Below, one piece after another: positions 1 through 5,895 of a DNA stretch of 6,793 nt. Position numbers and translations under genes: made by a program. The first letter of the stretch is position 1; each line of letters begins with the position of its first letter. The notes beneath the pieces were generated by a model. The model searched no databases. It saw only the letters and a list, made by a program, of their open reading frames with translations, and was not told the origin of the DNA. The DNA comes from Pedosphaera sp. Lineage in GTDB: Bacteria; Verrucomicrobiota; Verrucomicrobiia; Limisphaerales; UBA9464. Location of the stretch: assembly GCA_009695405.1 (NCBI GenBank), contig SIAZ01000194.1, forward strand, positions 1-6,793. The letters run 5' to 3'.

Positions 1-86
1 GAGAGTCCCGAGCTTTTGAATTCAGTGATTAGCAGTTGGATTTCAGCAAGACCACGCCGCTTCCGAGACGGTTTAATTGAGTTCAT
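1..86 (-). CDS. tnpA: IS66-family accessory protein TnpA, N-terminal fragment
   Basis: The frame opens with ATG at 86 and runs off the window edge after 28 codons (MNSIKPSRKRRGLAEIQLLI, then TEFKSSGL). A basic start, a helix, then a 'SGLS'-type turn is the usual beginning of the small helix-turn-helix TnpA (OrfA) protein of IS66 elements, required for their transposition along with TnpB and TnpC. It begins 60 bp inside the terminal repeat, as expected for the first gene of such an element. Its start lies only 4 bp after the TGA of the isomerase frame, so transcription of that gene would enter tnpA. With only 28 residues visible, the call leans on the adjacent terminal repeat. Confidence 0.65.
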   Translation of the reverse strand, partial: MNSIKPSRKRRGLAEIQLLITEFKSSGL

Positions 87-90
87 TCGC

Positions 91-1032
91 TCAGGCTAAA
101 CCCAAAGAAGGCGAATTGGGAACCATGGGGTTCGGCGTACGCTTACGCTCTAACGCCCCTACCACTCCCTCTAACCGACGACCGTACTCTACATAATTTG
201 ACCTCAAAGCATCCTCCTGCGCTACAGACTGTGCATCATGGAAAACGGCTACCATGTGGGGTTCAATACTGAGGGCTCCAGAATAGCCGCGAGCCAGTGC
301 ATCCGAAAGAATCCTCCTCACCGCACCCTCCCCTTCTCCAGGCCAATGATAGTTGGCATCATTACGGGCCGTATCCCAGCGAGCATCCTTGATATGGAGA
401 TGCAACACTCGGTCTCGAACCTGTGTCCAAAACTCCCAAGGATCTTGACGCGGCATAGGCTCAGGACGAGTCCGATCCAAGTTGAAGACGGGATTAGCAG
501 TATCAAAAACCCAAGCTAAACCTGGGACTTCGTCCATCAACCGGACCGCATGGCGCCAGCTCATCCCTCCATAATTCATACAGTTTTCGTGCAACGGCTG
601 TAGGCCCGCATCCAAGAAACGCCGCGTAATTTCGCGCAATCGACGAAAACGCTCTTCTTCCATCTGATCCTCTGATTCACGGACCCGGTAGCTCATAATT
701 CGGACGAAGCGGGTCCCTAATCGTTGCATCCGAGGGATAGCGCGCGCGACTTCTTCCAAAGTGATTTCAAAGGGATCCTCAATATTTTTTGCCCAGTTAC
801 CTATCGTCGAAGCAAAACAATAAATCGAAACTCCCGACTCATCCAGACTGCGAGCGGCTAACTGGAAAGCCGCCTCGGGTAAATCATGGAGATTAGCCTT
901 GGCGTACCCCGGAACAGTGATGTTGCGCGCTTCGATATGGCGCCAACCCAACTCCAGTGTGGCATCGATTTGAGATTGCAACAATTGGCCAGCTTCATCG
1001 CCAATTCCGCAGTAAAGAGAAGGGGAATTCAT
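91..1032 (-). CDS. Sugar phosphate isomerase/epimerase (xylose isomerase-like TIM barrel), C-terminus replaced by IS sequence
   Basis: A 313-residue protein of the xylose isomerase-like/AP endonuclease 2 superfamily, which uses a TIM barrel and a divalent metal to isomerise or epimerise sugars and related polyols. The substrate cannot be told from sequence. The usual metal ligands are in order: E149 (in LHEN), D177 (in VFDTAN), H213 (in HLHIKD) and E257 (in SIEPH); a PGEGEG turn precedes the last. I chose ATG 1032 because the first barrel strand (LYCGIGDEAG) follows closely; a GTG at 1074 would add 14 residues. Neither start has a Shine-Dalgarno match. The frame crosses the IS66 end at 146, so the last 18 residues (RKRTPNPMVPNSPSLGLA) and the TGA come from IS DNA. 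All four metal ligands and the barrel are upstream of the junction, so the enzyme may still work. No signal peptide is seen, so it is probably cytoplasmic. Confidence 0.85.
   Translation of the reverse strand: MNSPSLYCGIGDEAGQLLQSQIDATLELGWRHIEARNITVPGYAKANLHDLPEAAFQLAARSLDESGVSIYCFASTIGNWAKNIEDPFEITLEEVARAIPRMQRLGTRFVRIMSYRVRESEDQMEEERFRRLREITRRFLDAGLQPLHENCMNYGGMSWRHAVRLMDEVPGLAWVFDTANPVFNLDRTRPEPMPRQDPWEFWTQVRDRVLHLHIKDARWDTARNDANYHWPGEGEGAVRRILSDALARGYSGALSIEPHMVAVFHDAQSVAQEDALRSNYVEYGRRLEGVVGALERKRTPNPMVPNSPSLGLA
118..146 (-). repeat. IS66-type terminal inverted repeat (left end)
   Basis: Read from 146 downward it begins GTAAGCGTACGCC and continues through AACCCCATGG. Against 6626-6654 the only differences in 29 bases are at repeat positions 14 (G/C) and 27 (C/T); identity fades after position 29. 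The repeat also serves as coding sequence for the end of the neighbouring isomerase frame. The 8 bases just outside (147-154) do not equal the 8 just outside the other end (6618-6625), so the two ends are not the two sides of one simple insertion with an 8-bp target duplication. Confidence 0.8.
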
Positions 1033-1155
1033 GGTAAAGTAGAAGATAAACCGACGGTTACTGTCAACGATCACCCCCGTTTAATCCCGCTCGATACACG
1101 CAAACGGGAAACAACGAAGGTCACCCTTACGGATGGCCTTGGAAGAGGAGGTCGC

Positions 1156-1263
1156 TTACTTGGACTTGCCAGCCTTGACGACCACTGGTGCGGTGTTCTT
1201 CTTGCGCTTATTGTAAGCGTAACGGCGGCGACGTTTTTGGATTTTGTTGGATTGTTGTCCCAT
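1156..1263 (-). CDS. Small basic protein, 35 aa (verrucomicrobial type)
   Basis: ATG at 1263 to TAA at 1156 encodes 35 residues beginning MGQQSNKIQKRRRR and ending VVVKAGKSK. Thirteen residues are Lys or Arg and none is acidic, with an RRRR run at 11-14 and KRKK at 19-22. Size, charge and the MGQQSNK start resemble a short basic protein I recall as conserved in Verrucomicrobia and relatives, thought to be ribosome- or nucleic-acid-associated. That recollection is unverified and its function is not established. It is read divergently from the lipoprotein gene: the two start codons are 21 bp apart (45 bp if the lipoprotein starts at 1309), so the promoters must overlap coding sequence or each other. 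A weak extended -10 (TGCTAAAGT on the minus strand) lies just upstream. It is on the same strand as the isomerase, 123 bp ahead of it. Confidence 0.75.
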   Translation of the reverse strand: MGQQSNKIQKRRRRYAYNKRKKNTAPVVVKAGKSK

Positions 1264-1284
1264 AGCTCGGTTCTACTTTAGCAA

Positions 1285-2013
1285 ATGTTAAGTGCTCTGA
1301 GCGAGAAGATGCGATGCGGCGGCCGTTGCATCAATCACTATTTCTACCCACTCGTAATACTCTTGACTCTAGGCACAGTGATTGCCTCTACCGGGTGTGC
1401 TTCGCCCCCCGACCAAAAACAAAAGAAAAAAGACAAAAAAGACGTAGCTCAAATTCGGATTTTTCGCGAAGCAAACGACTTCACTGGCCAAGCAGCCGAA
1501 GCCGGTTCCCTCGGCGTCACCATGGCCAAAGTCGGACGTACTGATCCCATGGAATTTCAAGTCCTTAAGGACCCGGTCCTCGATGAACGCGATGTAAAAA
1601 AAGCAGAATTTGTCGAGGAAGCTCACGGTGGATTTTCAATCGGAATCGAATTCACGCGCCATGGAACAATGGTGCTGGAAATGAACTCGCTCGCCGTCCA
1701 AGGAGGGCACCTCCTCGTCGCTGGTCGATGGTCGGATGGAACAAATGTTTTGGGCCGATTTATCGCCGCACCACTCATCAGGCGGCGACTCGACAAAGGA
1801 ATCATCGCCTTCACCCCAGATATGAATCGCGACGAAGCCACACGCTTCGTCCGTGGATTGAACAACGTGGCGATCAAATTAGAGAACCAAGCCAAGCCCG
1901 CGCGCGAAAAAAAAGAAAAGGAAGACAAGAAAAAGGAGAATGCGCTCAAAGCTCCAAAAGAGGCTCCAAAGTCGTACTACAAACGTGACTTTGACCCGTT
2001 TCTAGCACAGTGA
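1285..2013 (+). CDS. Lipoprotein with SecD-P1-like domain, lysine-rich ends
   Basis: A 242-residue protein with a lipoprotein signal: hydrophobic stretch at about 21-37 and a lipobox-like STGC with Cys38, so it is probably lipid-anchored. A second start at 1309 (residue 9) would give a more ordinary signal length; neither start has a clear ribosome-binding site. After the Cys comes a lysine-rich linker (45-52), a compact domain at about 54-200, then a charged Lys/Glu tail (205-228). The middle domain has the pattern of the P1 head of SecD (an 'F..HG....' strand near 123-128, 'AAPLIRRRLDKG' near 161-172, 'FTPDMNRDEATRFVRGLNN' near 176-194), which in SecD follows 'saPvI...i..g...i.g.fs.eeA..la..L'. 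This likeness is by eye, and no SecD membrane helices are present. The stop overlaps the next gene's GTG by 4 bp, so the two are probably coupled. Exact role unknown. Confidence 0.75.
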   Translation: MLSALSEKMRCGGRCINHYFYPLVILLTLGTVIASTGCASPPDQKQKKKDKKDVAQIRIFREANDFTGQAAEAGSLGVTMAKVGRTDPMEFQVLKDPVLDERDVKKAEFVEEAHGGFSIGIEFTRHGTMVLEMNSLAVQGGHLLVAGRWSDGTNVLGRFIAAPLIRRRLDKGIIAFTPDMNRDEATRFVRGLNNVAIKLENQAKPAREKKEKEDKKKENALKAPKEAPKSYYKRDFDPFLAQ

Positions 2014-3020
2014 TTCGCCTCCTTTTTCTCCTCCTGACGCTGCCGCTCTTCCTGACTAATCCCAGCAGTGCTCAACCCTTCAAACTCCCTACAAATAATC
2101 GGGAAAATCTCGCTACAGATGGTGGGGCCGAACGATTTTACGTTGGAGTGGCAGGCAAGCCCTGGACCAGTGGTCAATTCGGCTGCGTTCGTTCTGGTGG
2201 TAACCAGTTGCACGAAGGATTAGATATCCGCCCGATAGAGCGGGATAAACGGGGCGAACCAAAAGATATCGCCCGCTGTGTTGCCAACGGAACGGTCGCT
2301 TACGTCAATACTCGATCCGGACTATCGAACTACGGCAACTACATCGTTGTTCGACACCAAATCAATCGAATCGAAGTCTTCACTCTCTACGCTCATCTCG
2401 CCTCAATTATTCCTCAGCTTAAATCGGGGTCTAACGTCTCCCAAGGCGACCCCCTCGGCGTGGTCGGACGCACCTCCAACACTCGACAGCGTATTACCTT
2501 GGATCGTGCCCATCTTCACTTCGAAATTAACTTCATGGCCAATGCCAAGTACTCACAGTGGCACGCCTCTCGGATGGTAGGTACTCGCAACGATCACGGT
2601 ACCTTCAATGGACGCAACCTTCTCGGTATCGACCCCTCTGAAGTCTTGCGTAACCAACCCCCATCAAGCCCAAGCTTCGACCTCGCCCGTCACCTCGGAA
2701 CTTTTCCTGAACTTTGCAGAGTCTTGGTCCGCAAATCGTCTGTCGATTGGGTCAAACGCAATCCAGGTGCGGTTCGGTCTAATCCCAACGCCTCCCGAGA
2801 CTCCATTGCAGGTTGGGAACTAGCTCTCGGTTTCAATGGAGTTCCTCTCCATGCCACTCCCCGCACTCGCTCTGAACTAACCAAAATCTCGAACGACCTG
2901 CTCTCAGTAAATTCTGAGGTGGCCCAAGCCCATCCCTGCGGGAAATTAGTGGTGTGCCGCGGGCAATTATGGTCCCTAACATCTAAGGGAACTCATCAAC
3001 TCGATCTCCTCGGCTTTTAA
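2010..3020 (+). CDS. Exported M23-family (LytM-type) metallopeptidase
   Basis: A 336-residue protein with an N-terminal signal peptide (residues 1-21, hydrophobic LLFLLLTLPLFL, likely cut after SSA). The M23 peptidase core spans about 40-185. The zinc-site pattern is complete: H68 and D72 (HEGLD), H129 (YAHL) and H168/H170 (AHLHFE), with the usual 'GNYIVVRH' strand and 'GDPLGVVG' loop between. Family members cut peptide crosslinks in peptidoglycan or bind the wall and activate amidases; because the metal ligands are kept, I infer an active endopeptidase. Residues 200-336 form a C-terminal extension I do not recognise. The GTG start overlaps the lipoprotein stop (GTGA), which implies coupled translation and decides this start. 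The next gene, the MscS channel, follows after 65 bp. Confidence 0.9.
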   Translation: MIRLLFLLLTLPLFLTNPSSAQPFKLPTNNRENLATDGGAERFYVGVAGKPWTSGQFGCVRSGGNQLHEGLDIRPIERDKRGEPKDIARCVANGTVAYVNTRSGLSNYGNYIVVRHQINRIEVFTLYAHLASIIPQLKSGSNVSQGDPLGVVGRTSNTRQRITLDRAHLHFEINFMANAKYSQWHASRMVGTRNDHGTFNGRNLLGIDPSEVLRNQPPSSPSFDLARHLGTFPELCRVLVRKSSVDWVKRNPGAVRSNPNASRDSIAGWELALGFNGVPLHATPRTRSELTKISNDLLSVNSEVAQAHPCGKLVVCRGQLWSLTSKGTHQLDLLGF

Positions 3021-3085
3021 GGGTCTCCTCCCTCCCAAAACCCACCTTGCCTTTCCCTGATTCACTGACCTAATTCACTTGAACT

Positions 3086-4423
3086 ATGATTCGCCGCTTC
3101 AAACCAGAACAGGCCCTCACTTTCGCTATGTTTTGCTGCGCGCTGATGTTAGTAGGCTGTTTTTGGATCGAGACTTTTGCTGCCGAACCCACCAATAAAC
3201 CTCCCCTTGCCGTCGCCTCTCCCAACCCTGTTGCGTCCTCAACGACTGCCCGTGCCGACGAACTAGCTCAGAACCTAATCGGCAAAGATTTCATCGTTAA
3301 ACATCGCTCGGTACTTTCTTTTGGTTTGGACCGAGTCCCCTTCCTACAGGATCCCTTCCTTGGTACTCCACGATGGCAATACTTTTCCTCGCTCATTTAT
3401 ATTTTTCTCGCCTTTTACCTCTCCAAATTTCTCGACTGGATTATCAAGAACCAACTGACCCGTTGGGTCGCAAAAACGGAAAATCAATGGGATGATACAC
3501 TGGTGACTCTCGCTGATGGCCCTGTAAAAATCGTTGCCTTTATCCTTCTTTTTCATATCGGACTGCAGATTTTTGATTGGCCCTCTTGGATCGAGACAAG
3601 CCTCTCGAAATTTACCTTGATCATTCTCGCCCTCGCTTGTGTGACGGTCCTACTCCGCGTTATCGATTTCCTCATCCGCTTCTGGAGCGAACAACAAAAA
3701 TCCGGCGCGGAAAAAGCCTTCAATGACCAGTTTCTGATTCTCATCGGCAAACTGCTCAAAGCTACCCTTATCATTGTTGCCGTCCTGACGCTCCTCAGCA
3801 ATCTCAGCGTAAATATCACTGCACTGCTGGGCTCTGTCTCGGTCCTCGGTCTTGCCCTCGGCCTTGCCGCTCAAGACACAGTCTCCAATCTGTTTGGCAC
3901 CGTCGCCGTCTTTGTCGATAAACCATTTAAGGTCGGTGACCGTATTAAGGTCGGATCCGACGTCGATGGCACCGTGGAACAAATGGGACTTCGCTCCACC
4001 AAAGTCCGCAGCGTCGATGGGTTCCTAATTACCGTTCCGAATAAGGCTGTGGGCAATAATACGGTCATTAACATCACCGCCCGGCCCTCAATCCGCTCAG
4101 TGCTTAATTATGGTCTCACCTATGACACCCCCACAGATCGCCTTCGTAGAGCTTCTTTCCTCCTCCACTCTATTTTCAGTGCGCACCCGCTCTGCACAGA
4201 ATGCTTTGTGACATTCAACCGATTTGATTCTTCGAGTCTTAATTTTGAAGTAATTGTCCACCTTGCAGCACCCGATTTCGAACAGTTTTCACAGGCAATC
4301 GCATCCATTAATTTTCAAGTAAAAGAACGCTTTGATGCCGAGGCTCTCGAATTTACTTTCCCAACCCAGACGGTTCATATGCGCCCCCAGTCAGCCTCTC
4401 TGCCCTCTTCCGATAAGGCTTAA
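3086..4423 (+). CDS. MscS-family mechanosensitive ion channel
   Basis: A 445-residue inner-membrane channel of the small-conductance mechanosensitive (MscS) family, which opens under membrane tension to release solutes during osmotic downshock. An N-terminal signal or membrane segment (10-32) leads to a linker, then membrane helices near 98-118, 145-165, 172-198 and 215-240. The pore-lining TM3 at about 243-275 carries the typical small-residue pattern 'LGLALGLAAQDTVSNLFG', followed by the beta domain ('DKPFKVGDRIKV', about 278-335, with 'VPNKAVGN') and a C-terminal alpha/beta domain to about 430. It is longer than E. coli MscS (286 aa) because of the N-terminal extension and extra helices. 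Residues 22-25 read LVGC, a good lipobox, so Cys25 may be lipid-modified; ordinary cleavage near 32-33 is the alternative. ATG 3086 has no Shine-Dalgarno match. Confidence 0.92.
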   Translation: MIRRFKPEQALTFAMFCCALMLVGCFWIETFAAEPTNKPPLAVASPNPVASSTTARADELAQNLIGKDFIVKHRSVLSFGLDRVPFLQDPFLGTPRWQYFSSLIYIFLAFYLSKFLDWIIKNQLTRWVAKTENQWDDTLVTLADGPVKIVAFILLFHIGLQIFDWPSWIETSLSKFTLIILALACVTVLLRVIDFLIRFWSEQQKSGAEKAFNDQFLILIGKLLKATLIIVAVLTLLSNLSVNITALLGSVSVLGLALGLAAQDTVSNLFGTVAVFVDKPFKVGDRIKVGSDVDGTVEQMGLRSTKVRSVDGFLITVPNKAVGNNTVINITARPSIRSVLNYGLTYDTPTDRLRRASFLLHSIFSAHPLCTECFVTFNRFDSSSLNFEVIVHLAAPDFEQFSQAIASINFQVKERFDAEALEFTFPTQTVHMRPQSASLPSSDKA

Positions 4424-4471
4424 AGACGAGTAGGCCTTGGTGGACATCAGTGACGGCAGCGAAAGCTGGCT

Positions 4472-4597
4472 ATGACTAAAAAGCGGCAAAGCGTGTCGTT
4501 TGATCAGTATGCAAAAGACCGCGCTGCGAATCGCTCCGTCCACCGAATGATCACCCTAACTAATCGCCTGAATCCTTCGATACCGTTGCACTACTGA
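4472..4597 (+). CDS. Possible small protein, 41 aa, unknown
   Basis: ATG at 4472 to TGA at 4597 encodes 41 residues starting MTKKRQSVSFDQYAKDRAAN and ending NRLNPSIPLHY. It is basic and hydrophilic, with no signal peptide or membrane segment and no motif I recognise. The composition is protein-like and it fills most of the 178-bp gap between the channel and DTW genes, stopping 4 bp before the DTW start, a spacing typical of operon partners. A short hairpin, CAGC-GAAA-GCTG (4457-4468), lies just ahead of its ATG; there is no Shine-Dalgarno. An open frame of 42 codons can easily arise by chance, so conservation in relatives is needed to accept it. Confidence 0.35.
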   Translation: MTKKRQSVSFDQYAKDRAANRSVHRMITLTNRLNPSIPLHY

Positions 4598-4601
4598 AAA
4601 C

Positions 4602-5786
4602 ATGTTTGCTCCCACTATCAGACCCACCTGTGAACGATGCCGCCGCCCAGCATCTGTCTGCTGGTGCGCCGATCTGAGGGCCGTCAAGATCGCCACGCGG
4701 GTCGTCTTCCTGCAACATCCTCGAGAAGCAAAGGTCGCTATTGGCACCGCTCGAATTGCACATCTCGGGCTCGCTGGAAGTGAATTGTACGAAGGAATTG
4801 ATTTTTCCGAACATCTCACTATCAAAGACCTGATTAAAAAGCCGGGTACAGCCCTATTGTTTCCCGGTGAGGGTGCTGTCTCTCCCGATAAGTTGGAACA
4901 TCTCCCAGAGACCTTGATCGTCATCGACGGGACCTGGCCACAAGCACGCAAGATGATGGAACTTAATTCTGCACTACGAACGCTTCCACGGATTGGTTTC
5001 CTTCCAAAGCGGCCAGGTAACTATCGAATCCGCCGCGAACCGGCCGAACACTGCGTCGCAACCGTCGAGGCAATTGTCGAAGTATTAGCCTTGTTCGAAG
5101 GTGACGAAACTCGATTTGCCCCCTTGTTAAGCGCCTTTAATTCGATGGTGGATCAGCAGATTGCATCCGCCAAGGCCCGTAAGGGTCCGCTGCGTCGACG
5201 ATTGAAATCGGCCGATCCGTGGTGGGTCTCCACAGCAGTCCCCGATCTTGCCGCTTTATGGCCTCAGTTGGTCGCGATCGTCGCGGAATCTAATGCCCAT
5301 CGTCGAGGGAGTGCCATTCCTGGGGCTCCTGAACTTGTCCAGTTCGCTGCCATTCGCCTCGCAACCGGTGAAATGCTTCAATCCTTTATTGCACCACGTC
5401 GAATTCTAGCAACCGGCGCAGCACATCACCTCGACGTACCACAGGAATCACTGCTTAACGGATGCCGAATCGATGACTTTCTTACCAACTGGGCCCGCTT
5501 TTATCTCTCTGGAGATCGACTGATAGGATGGGGGCCATTTGGATGGATGCTTCTCGCCCAAGAAGGGTGGACCCCAGATCGCGAACCTATTGATCTTCGA
5601 CTCCTTGCCGCACATTGCCTCAAAAAACGACCTGGCACTGCCGAGTCTGCAGCCGAGGCAATCGGCGCAGATCTGACTGCCCCTCCCCGAGCTCCCGGCC
5701 GTGCAGGTCGTACCCTAAAAGCGATTGCAGCTTTGGTTACAAAGCTAAGAGAAGAAGAACTAGTTGGACGACGCTTAGCTCGGTGA
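4602..5786 (+). CDS. DTW-domain tRNA-uridine aminocarboxypropyltransferase fused to a degenerate exonuclease-like domain
   Basis: A 394-residue protein. Residues 1-200 are a DTW domain, the family that transfers the 3-amino-3-carboxypropyl group of S-adenosylmethionine to a tRNA uridine (acp3U; E. coli TapT is the reference member). Visible marks are the N-terminal cysteine cluster C10, C13, C20, C22, the signature D109-G-T-W112 followed by PQA, and the 'RREP...CVATVEA' segment at 144-157. Single-domain members are about 200-250 aa, so 200-394 is an addition. It reads like a DnaQ-type DEDD exonuclease fold ('ELVQFAAIRLATGEM', 'FIAP', 'HHLDVPQESL', 'LIGWGPFGWMLL', 'PIDLRLLAAH'), but most catalytic acids appear lost: the first Asp is V227 (E229 remains), the 'FD' pair is F313-G314, and no H-x4-D is seen. 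I infer a non-catalytic RNA-binding role. An in-frame TGA at 4569-4571 limits upstream starts, so ATG 4602 is secure. Confidence 0.85.
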   Translation: MFAPTIRPTCERCRRPASVCWCADLRAVKIATRVVFLQHPREAKVAIGTARIAHLGLAGSELYEGIDFSEHLTIKDLIKKPGTALLFPGEGAVSPDKLEHLPETLIVIDGTWPQARKMMELNSALRTLPRIGFLPKRPGNYRIRREPAEHCVATVEAIVEVLALFEGDETRFAPLLSAFNSMVDQQIASAKARKGPLRRRLKSADPWWVSTAVPDLAALWPQLVAIVAESNAHRRGSAIPGAPELVQFAAIRLATGEMLQSFIAPRRILATGAAHHLDVPQESLLNGCRIDDFLTNWARFYLSGDRLIGWGPFGWMLLAQEGWTPDREPIDLRLLAAHCLKKRPGTAESAAEAIGADLTAPPRAPGRAGRTLKAIAALVTKLREEELVGRRLAR

Positions 5787-5895
5787 CAAAGCGATAACTC
5801 TCCAAATAATTCGAGGATCTCGGTCTGACAATAAAACGGCAGCGTGCGCCCAGTTCCCTAGCTCTTTGTTACCCCCCAGCACTTACCAGTTTTCC

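Larger units (their letters stand above)
1..146 (-). mobile_element. IS66-family element, left (tnpA-side) end, partial
   Basis: The element ends at 146 with GTAAGCGTACGCC read inward on the minus strand. GTAA-type ends are typical of the IS66 family. A matching inverted end lies at 6626-6654, identical at 27 of 29 positions. Sixty bases inside this end, a minus-strand frame opens with a TnpA-like N-terminus (86 down to 1). Order and orientation (terminal repeat, short leader, tnpA) fit the left end of an IS66 element transcribed toward position 1. The rest of the element lies outside the window. The family assignment rests mainly on the TnpC C-terminus beside the matching repeat at the other window edge. 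Confidence 0.75.

Noticed and set aside
1..99. Plus-strand open frame from the window edge to TAA at 97-99, 32 residues, protein-like in composition
   Set aside because: The minus strand of the same bases carries the IS66 terminal repeat and a TnpA-like start, a better and position-consistent explanation; the plus frame is a shadow.
1076..1108. Inverted repeat CCCGTTT / AAACGGG with a 19-nt loop between the small basic gene and the isomerase
   Set aside because: Seven-base stem, long loop and no T-run on either side; not convincing as a terminator and possibly chance.
886..1281. 131-codon plus-strand frame
   Set aside because: It runs antisense over the isomerase start and the 35-aa basic protein, and its sequence has no family character.
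3060..3079. Direct repeat ATTCACT twice, 13 bp apart, just before the MscS start
   Set aside because: Too short to separate from chance and no promoter elements stand clearly beside it.
5782..5873. Inverted repeat GGTGACAAAG / CTTTGTTACC (one mismatch) spanning the gap between the converging DTW and YDG genes
   Set aside because: The arms are about 72 bp apart and no T-run follows, so a terminator is not supported; could be chance.
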